Positions 17,506 through 26,894 of a stretch of DNA of 64,000 nucleotides are shown here, in pieces. Numbering within the stretch: position 1 is the stretch's first letter; the number at the start of each line of letters is the position of its first letter. A model generated the notes under the pieces. The model did no database searches and was not told where the DNA came from. It saw nothing but the letters and a program-made list of their open reading frames with translations. A program made the translations under genes and the position numbers. The stretch is from an uncultured Roseburia sp. (GTDB lineage: Bacteria; Bacillota; Clostridia; Lachnospirales; Lachnospiraceae): assembly GCA_945787015.1 (NCBI GenBank), contig CALZGM010000011.1, positions 33,461 through 97,460 of the forward strand, written 5' to 3'.

Positions 17506-20500
17506 TTACGAATTTTCTTCCGCTAAAAAGGTATCCCCTAATATTTGCTCCTGCATTTCCTGCTCCTGGTATGCCGCGATTTCGTCTGCCATGGCATCAT
17601 AGAATGCCGGAACATCGTCTGAGATGTATTGAGCATTTTCTAATTCCTCATAGAACGGTCTGTCCCCACCAGCGGTTGTACTTCCCGGATTATCAAAATC
17701 AAAAGAAATCCGATCATCTTCAAACTTTAAGCAGGCATCAAACACATTTCCTGCCTTCGAGGTAAAACCAATTACTTTATCCTTTGTTTTCCCGGTTTCA
17801 AACAGTTCTTTAATTACCTCTTCAGAAAGCTCCACTTTTGCTATCGTATGAGACACCTTAAAGCCACACTCACATTCATAGTACCATTGTGATTTCTTCA
17901 TCATTTTTTGACACTTTGGGCAGGAAACGGTTGTTTCTACCGGCTTTGGTTTTTCCGGAAAATCAAAAGCAATCTGTCCGTCTTCCGTTAATTTTAATGG
18001 TGCATCAAACATCATGCCTGTTTTTGCCACAAAACCTTTAATAACTTCCGTTTTCTTATTTAGCAGAAGTTCTTTCACCTGAGCTTCCTTTAACTTGACT
18101 CCTGCAATTTTCCCAATGGAAAAGCGACAACTGTCTGGGTTATCCTTCGAATAATTTGCACATCCAAATCCAAACGGTGTCTGTACGATATCACCACCGC
18201 ACAGTGGGCATTTCACATCCTTCACCTTTGGTGCTTCTAAATCCGTAAAGTCAAATTTCAGACCGATTACCTTCCCCGTCTCATCTTTATTTATAGCAAC
18301 TCTTGCATCAAACTTCTTTCCTTCTTTAGACTTAAAACCGCGAATTGTTGAAGTCCTTCCAAAGGTCAGTAACTCTTTTACCTGCATTTCATTTAGTGCC
18401 TTATCTGCCATTTTTCCAATTGAAAAACGACAGCTTTCCGGATTATCCTTGGAATAGTTGGCACATCCAAATCCAAACGGAGTCTGTACAATGTCCCCAT
18501 TACAAATTGGACAACGGACATCCTTCACCTTTTTCGCTTCCACATTCTCAAAGTCAAATTTTAGTCCTTTAATGGTTCCATCTTCCGCTTTATCAAAGGT
18601 GATGCAGGCATCGAATTTTTTCCCGGACTTTGATTTGAAACCGCGGATAGTCGAAGTTCTGCCATTTTCTAACAGTTCCTTCACCTGTGTTTCGTTCAAA
18701 TCTTTATCAGCAATCTTTCCTATCGAAAAATCACAGCCATCCGGAGTATTTGGATTTCGGTTTGCACACACATAACCAAAAGAAACTACCAGAATTTCTC
18801 CACCACATTTTGGACAGAAGGCATCCTTCACTTTTTTCATTTCCACATGTTCAAAATCGAATTTTGTGGTGTATTTTCCGGTCTCATCCTTTTCCAATAC
18901 AACGCAGGCATCGAATTTTTTGCCACTTTTTCCTTTAAAACCACGAATGGTTGAAGTAATTCCATTTGTCAAAAGTTCTTTTACCTGTGCAGGATTTAAG
19001 TCTTTCTCTGCCATCTTACCGATTGCGAAGGTACAACTTCCCTCTACATTCCGGTTTCGATGTTCACAGGCGTAGCCAAATGGTGTTTTTACAATCGCAC
19101 CACCACAGGCAGGGCATTTCACGTCCTCAATAATTTCCGGTTTATTTTCAGAAAAGTCAAAATTAACAGAGACTTTTCCTTCCTCATCTTTTTGCAAAAC
19201 AAGGGCTCCACTGAATTTCTTTTTATTCTTGGACACAAAACCATTCATCACTTCGGTCCGCCCATTTGTAATGAGTGCTTTAAATTCCTCTTCGCTTAAG
19301 TCTCGTCCTGCCACAGTTCCCAGAGAAAACTTACAGCCGGTTCCGTTTTTTTTATAGTTGCTGCAGCCATAGCCGAATGGCGTAGTTTCTAACTCTCCTC
19401 CACATATCGGACAGGCAACTCCCAGTTTCTTTTTTGCAGCGGCTCCTCTTGCACCTTTTCCTGTTAACGGCTGTATCTGGGTAATCAACTGCTGTTTGCG
19501 GTCCTGTTCAATCATCGCTAAGGTTTCTTTTCGGATAAAATCCTCCAGTTTCTCGCGATAGTCTTCCATGATGACTGTTCCTCTGATAATCCCGTCTAAG
19601 CCCTTTTCCCAAGATGCGGTCATTTTTGGATTAAGCAGTGCCGGAACCGTCATATTCACAACCTCATATACCATCTCACCCATAGTTTCTGGAGACAGCA
19701 CCTGTGATTTTTTATTCAGATTTATGTATCCGATGCGAACAAGCTTTTTAATAATTTCTGCTCTTGTCGCAGAAGTTCCGATTCCGGAACCTTTTATCTG
19801 CGCCCGCAGCTCCTCGTCTTCAATCAGCTGACCTGCATTTTCCATCGCTAACACCATGGATCCTGAGGTATAACGTTTCGGAGGTGAGGTTTTTCCCTCC
19901 TTTATTTCGAACCCATGAACGCTTAATTCGTCGCCGTTTTTGATACGTTGTGCTAATACGAGCAGGCCACGGTTTTCATCTTTTTCACTTTCATCGGTTT
20001 CCTCACTATTTTCCTCAACGTTCTTTTTATAGCCTGCAATCTCTAAGTAACCCGGCGATTTTAAAACCTTCGTAGAGGTATACAGTTTTTCCGTATAGTC
20101 GCTGTTTGCTCCCGGATGTGAAATCTCAACTGTTAGCTTAACTGTCTGATATTCCGCAGCCGGATAAAAAATACTTAAAAAACGTCTGACAATCAAATCA
20201 AAAACTGCTCTCTGCAAAGAATTTAGAGAACCAAGTTCTGTCAACTGTCCTGTCGGAATAATCGCATAGTGGTCTGTAACCTTCGAATCATCCACATAAG
20301 CCGTTTTAGCAATATTGTAATGAAGACCTTCCTTCATGATTTTTTCCACATATGCTGTTGTCGGCTCATAGCCCTTCAATCGACTGATGTTTTTACCGAT
20401 TTCCTTTGCTACTGCGGTAGATAATACTCTGGCATCCGTTCTCGGATATGTAGTCAGCTTCTTTTCATACAAATCCTGGGCCACCTGTAAAGTTTCATCC

Positions 20501-21471
20501 GGACTGATTTTAAAACGTTTTGAACACTCTGCCTGCAATTCCGCCAGATTAAATAGCAACGGAGCCTTCTTTTTTGAAATACCCTGTTCAATGGAATTTA
20601 CAATTGCTTTTTTGCCGGTCAATTCTGAAATCAGCTGTTTAGCCGTACTTTCCTCTTTGAATCCATTTTCTTTATATAAATATGGAGATTCAAAATATTT
20701 GGAACCTTCTACTGCTTTCCATTCCGCCTGTGCCACACCTGCTTCTTCTGTCATTTCGACCGGAGAAAAATTACCTACCACACGATAAAACGGAGTTTCC
20801 TTAAAATTACGGATTTCACGTTCTCTTATGACAACCATGCCAAGTACACATGTCATAACACGCCCAACTGCAATCGCTGTATAGTTATTTGTTCCCGCTG
20901 CATCGTTCAATAATTTCCCGTACTTTACAGACATGGCACGCGAAAAGTTGATTCCCATTGCATAATCTTCAATAGTACGCATGATACCGGATTTTCCAAG
21001 GTTCGCATACTCTGACATCGGCTTAGCTTCCCTGATTCCACGTTTAATTTCTTCTTCCGTCTGAGAATCAATCCAGACACGAAGTTCATTCATTCCTTCG
21101 CGAACACCGCCAAAGTTACGAATATTCTCTTCTATGGTTTGTCCTTCTTTTCCCGCATCACCTGCCCAATAAACAGTATCAATATCTTCTCTTTGCAACA
21201 TGCCATGTACAATGTCATATTGTTTACTTACTGCAGGGATAACATCGTATTTATAATCCCGTGGCAAAAACGGAAGATCCTCTAATTTCCATTTTTTATA
21301 TTTCTCGTCATATACTTCCGGGTACACCATTTCAACCAGATGTCCTACGCACCAAGTAATGACATATTTTTCATTTTCTAAATAACCATCTTGTCTTCCG
21401 GATACACCCAACACCTGCGCAAATTCTCGTGCCACACTCGGTTTCTCCGTAATAATCAATGATTTTCCCAA
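17506..21471 (-). CDS. topB: DNA topoisomerase III with six C-terminal zinc repeats
   Basis: This 1321-residue type IA topoisomerase relaxes and decatenates DNA through a transient 5'-phosphotyrosine. It has the Toprim motifs (IITEKPSVAREFAQ and AGDAGKEGQTIE, a DAG variant of the DxD motif) and the catalytic tyrosine in TTYPRTDA (Y342). The core ends by about 670. Six tandem units of about 100 residues then follow, each starting with CPxCxG-type cysteines (C687, C786, C886, C987, C1088, C1184) and containing a GFxSKxGKKFDA-type strand; these are Toprim C-terminal (Toprim_Crpt) repeats. Family members are usually 650-750 residues. The start is TTG at 21469-21471 after AAAGGA. Confidence 0.92.
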   Translation of the reverse strand: MGKSLIITEKPSVAREFAQVLGVSGRQDGYLENEKYVITWCVGHLVEMVYPEVYDEKYKKWKLEDLPFLPRDYKYDVIPAVSKQYDIVHGMLQREDIDTVYWAGDAGKEGQTIEENIRNFGGVREGMNELRVWIDSQTEEEIKRGIREAKPMSEYANLGKSGIMRTIEDYAMGINFSRAMSVKYGKLLNDAAGTNNYTAIAVGRVMTCVLGMVVIREREIRNFKETPFYRVVGNFSPVEMTEEAGVAQAEWKAVEGSKYFESPYLYKENGFKEESTAKQLISELTGKKAIVNSIEQGISKKKAPLLFNLAELQAECSKRFKISPDETLQVAQDLYEKKLTTYPRTDARVLSTAVAKEIGKNISRLKGYEPTTAYVEKIMKEGLHYNIAKTAYVDDSKVTDHYAIIPTGQLTELGSLNSLQRAVFDLIVRRFLSIFYPAAEYQTVKLTVEISHPGANSDYTEKLYTSTKVLKSPGYLEIAGYKKNVEENSEETDESEKDENRGLLVLAQRIKNGDELSVHGFEIKEGKTSPPKRYTSGSMVLAMENAGQLIEDEELRAQIKGSGIGTSATRAEIIKKLVRIGYINLNKKSQVLSPETMGEMVYEVVNMTVPALLNPKMTASWEKGLDGIIRGTVIMEDYREKLEDFIRKETLAMIEQDRKQQLITQIQPLTGKGARGAAAKKKLGVACPICGGELETTPFGYGCSNYKKNGTGCKFSLGTVAGRDLSEEEFKALITNGRTEVMNGFVSKNKKKFSGALVLQKDEEGKVSVNFDFSENKPEIIEDVKCPACGGAIVKTPFGYACEHRNRNVEGSCTFAIGKMAEKDLNPAQVKELLTNGITSTIRGFKGKSGKKFDACVVLEKDETGKYTTKFDFEHVEMKKVKDAFCPKCGGEILVVSFGYVCANRNPNTPDGCDFSIGKIADKDLNETQVKELLENGRTSTIRGFKSKSGKKFDACITFDKAEDGTIKGLKFDFENVEAKKVKDVRCPICNGDIVQTPFGFGCANYSKDNPESCRFSIGKMADKALNEMQVKELLTFGRTSTIRGFKSKEGKKFDARVAINKDETGKVIGLKFDFTDLEAPKVKDVKCPLCGGDIVQTPFGFGCANYSKDNPDSCRFSIGKIAGVKLKEAQVKELLLNKKTEVIKGFVAKTGMMFDAPLKLTEDGQIAFDFPEKPKPVETTVSCPKCQKMMKKSQWYYECECGFKVSHTIAKVELSEEVIKELFETGKTKDKVIGFTSKAGNVFDACLKFEDDRISFDFDNPGSTTAGGDRPFYEELENAQYISDDVPAFYDAMADEIAAYQEQEMQEQILGDTFLAEENS

Positions 21472-21589
21472 TCTAGTTTACCGTCCTTTCCGTGACTGCA
21501 TAGAAAAATCCCCATAAGAATTATACGAAAAAAATAACGAACAAACAACTGTCACTTTTCTTATTTTTTCATTTTTATAATATTAGGAA

Positions 21590-21796
21590 CTATTCCCGAA
21601 TAAAACACTGGGTTTGATTCATTTTAAGATTTCTGGAATCATAATTTCCGGAAAAAGATAATTTGATATTACATCGTATGTACTTATAACGGTTTTCTAT
21701 CACTCGTTTGTTGTTAGCACTAAGTGTAACATGTATAATCAAAAAACACAAGAAAAAAAGAAGATAACAACGGCTTGTCATCTTCCTTAAAATCAT
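21590..21796 (-). CDS. Possible small secreted protein (68 aa), doubtful
   Basis: A short frame 24 bases after the lipoprotein gene gives a hydrophobic signal-like N-terminus (CYLLFFLCFLIIHVTLSANN) and a basic tail beginning NKRVIENRYKYIRC. The layout recalls small secreted proteins that sit near lexA in Clostridia, but I see no LysM or other domain in any frame. A ribosome site is weak at the first ATG, while AAGGA lies only two bases before the ATG at residue 6. It may be a decayed gene. Confidence 0.25.
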   Translation of the reverse strand: MILRKMTSRCYLLFFLCFLIIHVTLSANNKRVIENRYKYIRCNIKLSFSGNYDSRNLKMNQTQCFIRE

Positions 21797-21820
21797 AAAT
21801 CTTATTTTTTAATGCAACTT

Positions 21821-22615
21821 TTAATTTGAATAGACGCTAAGCATCCCATAATACTTTGAAACAACGGAATCATCTCTCGTGTATTTGCCGACATCTTCAA
21901 TTCCATATCTAAGTAAAAAGTAATCCATATCATGCAATGCTTTATATATATTATTTGCATGTTCCATCTCATGCGTTTCGGCAGCTAATTTCGTTTCATT
22001 AATAATATAGTCCATGTCATTTTGGAGTTTTTCGTTATGAACAGAGTTTTTCATGTCACTCATCAGCTCTATAAAATTATTTGCATCGAATCTATTATAG
22101 GTCATAACCTTTTGAGCATATTTCTCGTAGAATTCTTCTTCTGTTAAATTCTCTTTCTCGCAAATCTCTTTTTTCGATATTGACGCATCATATGCCCATC
22201 CAATTTGAATCTCTCCTTTTTGGTCAAAATAGTTCCAGTACAAATCATTTTTATCTTCTAATCGGCCAAACAAATTATCATATAGGTAACCATTTTCCAT
22301 TTTGTTATTTGCAATTTTAATATTTTCTGTAAGTCTTTCAATTTCTTTTTCACTCATCCCCTCTAAAACCAGCGCACGCATTGCAAGTACTTCTTCTTTG
22401 GTTGGTGCTACGATTTCTCCATCCGTCTGAGTAGTTTCATTTTCAGAAACCCGGCTCACATCATCATTACTGACGGTTTGTTCTTCCTCTATTAAGTTAG
22501 TTGTTTCACTAACAGATGATTCTATTTTGTCATTTTGCGTTCTTCCGCACCCACTGAAACTGACTGTTGCAATTACTACTAATAAAGACATCATTTTTTT
22601 CCAATATTTTACCAT
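21821..22615 (-). CDS. Putative lipoprotein, unknown function
   Basis: The 264-residue protein has a lipoprotein signal with lipobox FSGC near residue 23. A low-complexity acidic and serine/threonine linker follows to about residue 70, then a helical acidic domain (EEVLAMRALVLEGMSEKEIE and onwards). It should be tethered on the outer face of the cytoplasmic membrane. I do not recognise the domain. GGGAG precedes the ATG by ten bases. It is transcribed in the same direction as, and 46 bases after, the HEAT-like gene, and a weak hydrophobic frame follows it. Confidence 0.65.
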   Translation of the reverse strand: MVKYWKKMMSLLVVIATVSFSGCGRTQNDKIESSVSETTNLIEEEQTVSNDDVSRVSENETTQTDGEIVAPTKEEVLAMRALVLEGMSEKEIERLTENIKIANNKMENGYLYDNLFGRLEDKNDLYWNYFDQKGEIQIGWAYDASISKKEICEKENLTEEEFYEKYAQKVMTYNRFDANNFIELMSDMKNSVHNEKLQNDMDYIINETKLAAETHEMEHANNIYKALHDMDYFLLRYGIEDVGKYTRDDSVVSKYYGMLSVYSN

Positions 22616-22661
22616 ATATGTATTTCTCCCTTTTTTGTATATTCTTCAACAGAAATCTATA

Positions 22662-23090
22662 TTAATCCATCATTTTTCGCAACTCTTCCATATCCTTTTT
22701 TACTAGTGGGCTCATACTATCCTTATACTTTGATAAGTCCATTGCGTCTAACTTAGCTATAATCGTCTCGCACAACTCAGGTTTATATAGTACAACCGTA
22801 TGGAGTGCCGTCAGGCATTGCCTTACAGCCGTTGGTTTTTCATCGTCAAGCATAAGAAGAATTAACTCCAAATTCTTTTTAATCTTATTCTCAACATCCC
22901 ATTGTGCCTGTGCACAGGCTAGGCGAAACCCTCTGGTTCTCACAAAAGAACTTTTATTCTTTAAAAGATTAATGAAATCATCAAAATATTCATACAACGT
23001 ATTTGATTCAGATGATTGTTTTTCAAGTTGTAAAAGCAGTTGATGCGCTTCCGTATCCTTTTTATTCTGTAATCCCGTAATAATATCCAT
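22662..23090 (-). CDS. HEAT-like helical repeat protein (often annotated SufBD protein)
   Basis: The 142-residue all-helical protein shows paired amphipathic helices typical of HEAT/armadillo repeats: YFDDFINLLKNKSSFVRTRG, then DDEKPTAVRQCLTALHTVV and KPELCETIIAKLDAMDLSKY. Homologues in Firmicutes are commonly labelled 'SufBD protein', but I see nothing of the SufB/SufD beta-helix, and that name looks misleading. A short repeat scaffold usually binds another protein. A terminator for upstream transcription lies about 100 bases before the start at 23088-23090, where AGGATTGCCTT precedes the ATG. Confidence 0.7.
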   Translation of the reverse strand: MDIITGLQNKKDTEAHQLLLQLEKQSSESNTLYEYFDDFINLLKNKSSFVRTRGFRLACAQAQWDVENKIKKNLELILLMLDDEKPTAVRQCLTALHTVVLYKPELCETIIAKLDAMDLSKYKDSMSPLVKKDMEELRKMMD

Positions 23091-23189
23091 AAGGCAATCC
23101 TCTCAAATGATACTACTATCTTTTCATACCACAGCTAAGAATTTATATCAAATTATAGCACAATATAAAGCAGGAGATAGACAAAAAAA

Positions 23190-23227
23190 TTAGGCACAGA
23201 GAGGTATGAAAAAAACCCTGTGCCTAA
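23190..23227 (-). terminator. Rho-independent terminator downstream of asd
   Basis: TTAGGCACAG and CTGTGCCTAA pair perfectly over ten bases, with possible extra GGT/ACC pairing inside. The minus strand then runs TTTTTTTGTC. Together with the hairpin at 23301-23329 it fills the otherwise gene-free 23091-23468 stretch, in which I see no other coding or RNA gene. Confidence 0.85.
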
Positions 23228-23300
23228 AAGAATAGCAGTTTTTTTGCATTTTTGCAATTTTTTTGAAAAAGTTGGGCACATGAATTTGTTTTTTTGTGCA

Positions 23301-23329
23301 GTGCCTAATTTTTAGTATTTTTTAGGCAC
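23301..23329. repeat. Second GTGCCTAA / TTAGGCAC hairpin
   Basis: An 8-bp inverted repeat with a 13-base AT-only spacer reuses the same octamer as the neighbouring terminator. A further variant, TTGGGCACA, lies at 23272-23280. The minus strand of the spacer side is A-rich, so it is a weaker terminator. Confidence 0.55.
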
Positions 23330-23468
23330 AACATATCATGTTAAGAAACATATGCCCAAAGCAAATTCTACATATGACGTTTCTTGCAGCAAACCAAAAG
23401 TTTCATAAGCACGCCCGACACAGCCAGGGCTTCATAAGAATGAAAGTTACGCTGTTACACAACAATCC

Positions 23469-24560
23469 TTATTTCTTTGTAATATATCCCTGTGCCTTCA
23501 ACAGTTCAGCGCAAAGTAACGCACCACCTGCAGCACCACGAACCGTATTGTGTGACATTCCGATAAATTTCCAATCATAGACCGTATCTTCACGGAGACG
23601 TCCGACAGAGATGCCCATACCCTGTTCAAAGTTAACATCCATCGTAATCTGTGGTCTGTTATCCTCTTCCAGATACTGAATAAACTGTTTTGGAGCATTT
23701 GGAAGATTCAATTCCTGTGGAGCACCGCTATAGTTACGTAATGCTTCAATCAACTGTTCTTTTGTCGGTTTCTTTCTAAACTTTACGAATACCGCAGCGG
23801 TATGACCATTTAAAACCGGAACTCGGACACACTGGCAGGTAATCACCGGTGATGTAGCAGGAACAATTGCCTTTTTCTCATCATCTACATAACCCCAGAT
23901 GCGAAGCGGTTCCTTTTCTGATTTTTCTTCCTCGCCGCCAATAAAAGGAATGATATTTCCAACCATTTCCGGCCAGTCCTTAAAGGTCTTTCCTGCGCCT
24001 GAAATTGCCTGGTAGGTAGTTGCGACCACTTCATACGGCTCAAACTCTTTCCATGCTGTTAATACCGGTGCATAAGACTGGATGGAGCAATTTGGTTTTA
24101 CTGCAATAAAACCTCTCTTTGTGCCAAGACGCTCTTTCTGGTATTTGATTACTTCCATGTGCTGTGGATTAATTTCCGGTACTACCATCGGTACATCCGG
24201 AGTCCATCTGTGTGCACTATTATTGGAAACGACCGGTGTTTCAGTTTTTGCGTATGCCTCTTCGATTGCTTTGATTTCATCCTTAGTCATATCAACAGCA
24301 GAAAATACAAAATCAACTTCAGCAGCAACCTTCTCTACTTCATTTACATTCATAACGACAATGTTTTTTACTGCCTCCGGCATTGGGGTATCCATTTTCC
24401 AACGGTCACCAATTGCCTCTTCATAAGTCTTTCCTGCACTTCTTGGGCTTGCAGCAATTGTTGTAACCTCAAACCACGGATGATTCTCTAACAAAGAAAT
24501 AAATCTCTGTCCAACCATACCGGTTCCACCAAGAATACCTACTTTTAACTTTTCACTCAT
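23469..24560 (-). CDS. asd: Aspartate-semialdehyde dehydrogenase
   Basis: Asd reduces aspartyl phosphate to aspartate semialdehyde, the branch point to lysine, diaminopimelate, threonine and methionine. The 363-residue product has the NADP-binding GILGGTGMVGQRF at the N-terminus, the active-site cysteine in KPNCSIQSY and the conserved histidine region near VRVPVLNGHTAAVF. The PNCS context and length match the archaeal/fungal-type enzyme found in Clostridia rather than the E. coli type. AGAGGAG precedes the ATG. No lysine riboswitch is visible in the 176-base gap upstream. Confidence 0.95.
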   Translation of the reverse strand: MSEKLKVGILGGTGMVGQRFISLLENHPWFEVTTIAASPRSAGKTYEEAIGDRWKMDTPMPEAVKNIVVMNVNEVEKVAAEVDFVFSAVDMTKDEIKAIEEAYAKTETPVVSNNSAHRWTPDVPMVVPEINPQHMEVIKYQKERLGTKRGFIAVKPNCSIQSYAPVLTAWKEFEPYEVVATTYQAISGAGKTFKDWPEMVGNIIPFIGGEEEKSEKEPLRIWGYVDDEKKAIVPATSPVITCQCVRVPVLNGHTAAVFVKFRKKPTKEQLIEALRNYSGAPQELNLPNAPKQFIQYLEEDNRPQITMDVNFEQGMGISVGRLREDTVYDWKFIGMSHNTVRGAAGGALLCAELLKAQGYITKK

Positions 24561-24700
24561 GTCGCTAAATCTCCTCTTCGTACTCTATCATCTTGTCCGC
24601 CAGTCGCGAACAAATGTCTTTATATTTCAATATCTTATGCTTTTTTAATGAAAAATGCAAGATTTTTATATGTAAAAAAAACTGTTAAAAAAAGCGCTTT

Positions 24701-24720
24701 CTTGTGCAATTCGCACAAAG
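24701..24720 (-). terminator. Terminator after argH
   Basis: CTTTGTGC and GCACAAG pair around a five-base loop 17 bases past the argH stop. The minus strand then reads AAAGCGC followed by TTTTTTT, so the U-tract is offset by seven bases. Confidence 0.55.
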
Positions 24721-24736
24721 TTGTACTTAAGTAGCC

Positions 24737-26134
24737 TTATTGCTTTGTCATAGACGGATTCTTGGCAAGATATTCTTTTTCCAAAAGAATTACCTTTTCC
24801 ATTGCTTCTTTACCGGGTGCACCAATGGTTAAACGTTTATTTACGCAGGTTTCCATAGAAATCGCTTCATAAATATCTTCCTCGAATACCGGGCTGATTG
24901 CTTTTAATTCATCAAGGCTCATATCATCAATTGCAATTCCTTTTTCAATGCAGTATAAAACTATCTGTCCCACGATTCCATGGGCGTCACGGAATGGTAC
25001 TCCGTGGTTTACCAGATAATCCGCTGCATCTGTTGCATTGGTAAAGCCGTTGTTTGCAGAATTACGCATAATATCTTTATTAAACTTCATAGTAGCAAGC
25101 ATGCCATTAAATAATGCAATACAGCCTTTTACATTTTCCATTGCATCAAAGGAAAGTTCTTTATCTTCCTGCATATCCTTATTGTATGCAAGCGGTATTC
25201 CCTTCATGGTAGTTAGCAAAGAAATTAAGGCACCATAAACACGGCCTGTTTTCCCACGTACCAGTTCTGCGATATCCGGGTTTTTCTTTTGCGGCATAAT
25301 GCTGCTTCCGGTGCTGTATGCATCATCAATTTCTACGAACTGATACTCATTTGAATTCCAGATAATGACTTCTTCGGAAAAACGACTCAAATGCATCATA
25401 ATGGTTGCACAAGCTGCCAGGTATTCAATTAGATAATCTCTGTCGGATACTCCGTCCATACTGTTTAGAGTCGGTCCGTAAAAGCCAAGCAGCTCTGCAG
25501 TATACTCACGGTCCAAAGGATAGGTAGTTCCTGCCAAAGCTCCTGAGCCTAATGGGCAATAATTCATACGTTCATAAATATCATGCAGACGTAATCTGTC
25601 TCGCTTAAACATCTCAAAATAGGCACCCATATGATGTGCCAGTGTAATTGGCTGTGCTTTCTGTAAATGTGTAAAACCCGGCATAATTGTTTCCGTATTG
25701 GTTTCCATAATACCCAAAAGTGTCTCTAAAAGTTCTGTTAACAATGCATCCGTCTGTTTTACCTCTTCTCTTGTAAAAAGGCGCATGTCCAAAGCCACCT
25801 GATCGTTACGGCTTCTTCCTGTATGTAATTTTTTCCCCGTATCCCCAAGACGCTCAATCAGCTTTGCTTCTACAAAGCTATGAATATCCTCATATTCAGT
25901 AGAAATTTCAAGCGTTCCTGCCTCCACTTCATTTAAAATATCCTGTAAGGTCTTTACAATCGCCAGCATTTCCTCTTGCGTTAAAATTCCCTGTTTCCCA
26001 AGCATTTTTACATGTGCAATGCTGCCTTCGATATCCTGCTTATAAAACTTGCGATCAAAGGTAATAGAAGCATTAAAATTGTAAACTAACTGATCTGTTT
26101 CCTTGGTGAATCGTCCACCCCATAACTGTGCCAT
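24737..26134 (-). CDS. argH: Argininosuccinate lyase
   Basis: ArgH splits argininosuccinate into arginine and fumarate, the last step of arginine synthesis. The 465-residue protein shows the fumarase/aspartase superfamily signature GSSIMPQKKNPD, the N-terminal MAQLWGGRFTKETD typical of ArgH, and HTGRSRNDQVALDMRLFTRE with its catalytic region. No argG is adjacent. GAGG precedes the ATG at 26132-26134, which lies 14 bases after the queH stop, so the two are probably cotranscribed from queH. Confidence 0.96.
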   Translation of the reverse strand: MAQLWGGRFTKETDQLVYNFNASITFDRKFYKQDIEGSIAHVKMLGKQGILTQEEMLAIVKTLQDILNEVEAGTLEISTEYEDIHSFVEAKLIERLGDTGKKLHTGRSRNDQVALDMRLFTREEVKQTDALLTELLETLLGIMETNTETIMPGFTHLQKAQPITLAHHMGAYFEMFKRDRLRLHDIYERMNYCPLGSGALAGTTYPLDREYTAELLGFYGPTLNSMDGVSDRDYLIEYLAACATIMMHLSRFSEEVIIWNSNEYQFVEIDDAYSTGSSIMPQKKNPDIAELVRGKTGRVYGALISLLTTMKGIPLAYNKDMQEDKELSFDAMENVKGCIALFNGMLATMKFNKDIMRNSANNGFTNATDAADYLVNHGVPFRDAHGIVGQIVLYCIEKGIAIDDMSLDELKAISPVFEEDIYEAISMETCVNKRLTIGAPGKEAMEKVILLEKEYLAKNPSMTKQ

Positions 26135-26148
26135 AACATTTCCTCACT

Positions 26149-26793
26149 TTATCTGTTTTCTTTTTCTGCAATCTCTTTATCCCGTTCGGCCTTCGAGTAA
26201 ACACAACCACAATAATACTGACGGTACATTCCGTACTCTTCGGATAGTTCTACCGAACGTTTATATCCATTTTTCTTTTTAAAATCAGAATTTAAATAAA
26301 GGCTGCCATACTTCTTTGCTATCCTATCGCCGATTTCATTTAGCTTCCCGGCATTCTTTAAGGGACTAATGGATAAGGTTGTCGTAAAATAATCCATTTC
26401 CATCTCTTTTGCAAGCTTTGCAGTTTCTTCCAGCCGAAGTTCATAACACTTAAAGCATCGCTCGCCACCTTCTTTACAATCTTCTAAACCTTTGACTGAT
26501 TCATAAAAACGTTCCGGCTCAAAAGTGCCTTCCACAAATTCTATTTTATGAACTGCCGGAAGCTTATTTATAAACATCTGCTGTTCTTTTACACGCTTTG
26601 CATATTCTTCTTCCGGATAAATATTCGGATTGTAATAGAATACAGTAATATGAAAATAATTGGACAAATATTCAAGGCAGTATGAACTACATGGTGCACA
26701 GCAGCTATGCAACAAAAGCCGGGGTACTTCACCTGCCTTCGCATGTTTTTCAATTGTCTCTTCCAATACCTTCTGGTAATTGATACCGTTCAT
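26149..26793 (-). CDS. queH: Epoxyqueuosine reductase QueH
   Basis: QueH performs the last step of queuosine synthesis, removing the epoxide oxygen from epoxyqueuosine in tRNA; it replaces the unrelated cobalamin-dependent QueG. The 214-residue product carries the defining cysteines: LLLHSCCAPCSSYC near residue 25 and GGERCFKCYELRLEETA near residue 110, plus FYYNPNIYPEEEY. These bind a [4Fe-4S] cluster and a nearby metal in characterised members. AAGGAAG precedes the ATG. No other queuosine genes are near. Confidence 0.93.
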   Translation of the reverse strand: MNGINYQKVLEETIEKHAKAGEVPRLLLHSCCAPCSSYCLEYLSNYFHITVFYYNPNIYPEEEYAKRVKEQQMFINKLPAVHKIEFVEGTFEPERFYESVKGLEDCKEGGERCFKCYELRLEETAKLAKEMEMDYFTTTLSISPLKNAGKLNEIGDRIAKKYGSLYLNSDFKKKNGYKRSVELSEEYGMYRQYYCGCVYSKAERDKEIAEKENR

Positions 26794-26894
26794 AAGCTTC
26801 CTTTCAAAAATGGCATGTATATTTATTATTTATATTTGTATAATTATACATTTCTATCATTCTACACTATTGCATTCAAAAACGCAAATATTTT

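Noticed and set aside
17506-19430. A possible CRISPR-like repeat array
   Set aside because: The repeats are ~300-base coding units with clear protein repeats, not short repeats with unique spacers.
17570-20790. Many plus-strand open frames across topB
   Set aside because: They are shadows of the topB reading frame, with repeated content caused by the tandem zinc repeats.
21590-21796. A LysM or YneA-like cell division inhibitor
   Set aside because: The layout is similar but no LysM motif is visible in any of the three frames.
24561-24736. A lysine riboswitch before asd
   Set aside because: The gap is too short and has no lysine-element helices; it holds only the argH terminator.
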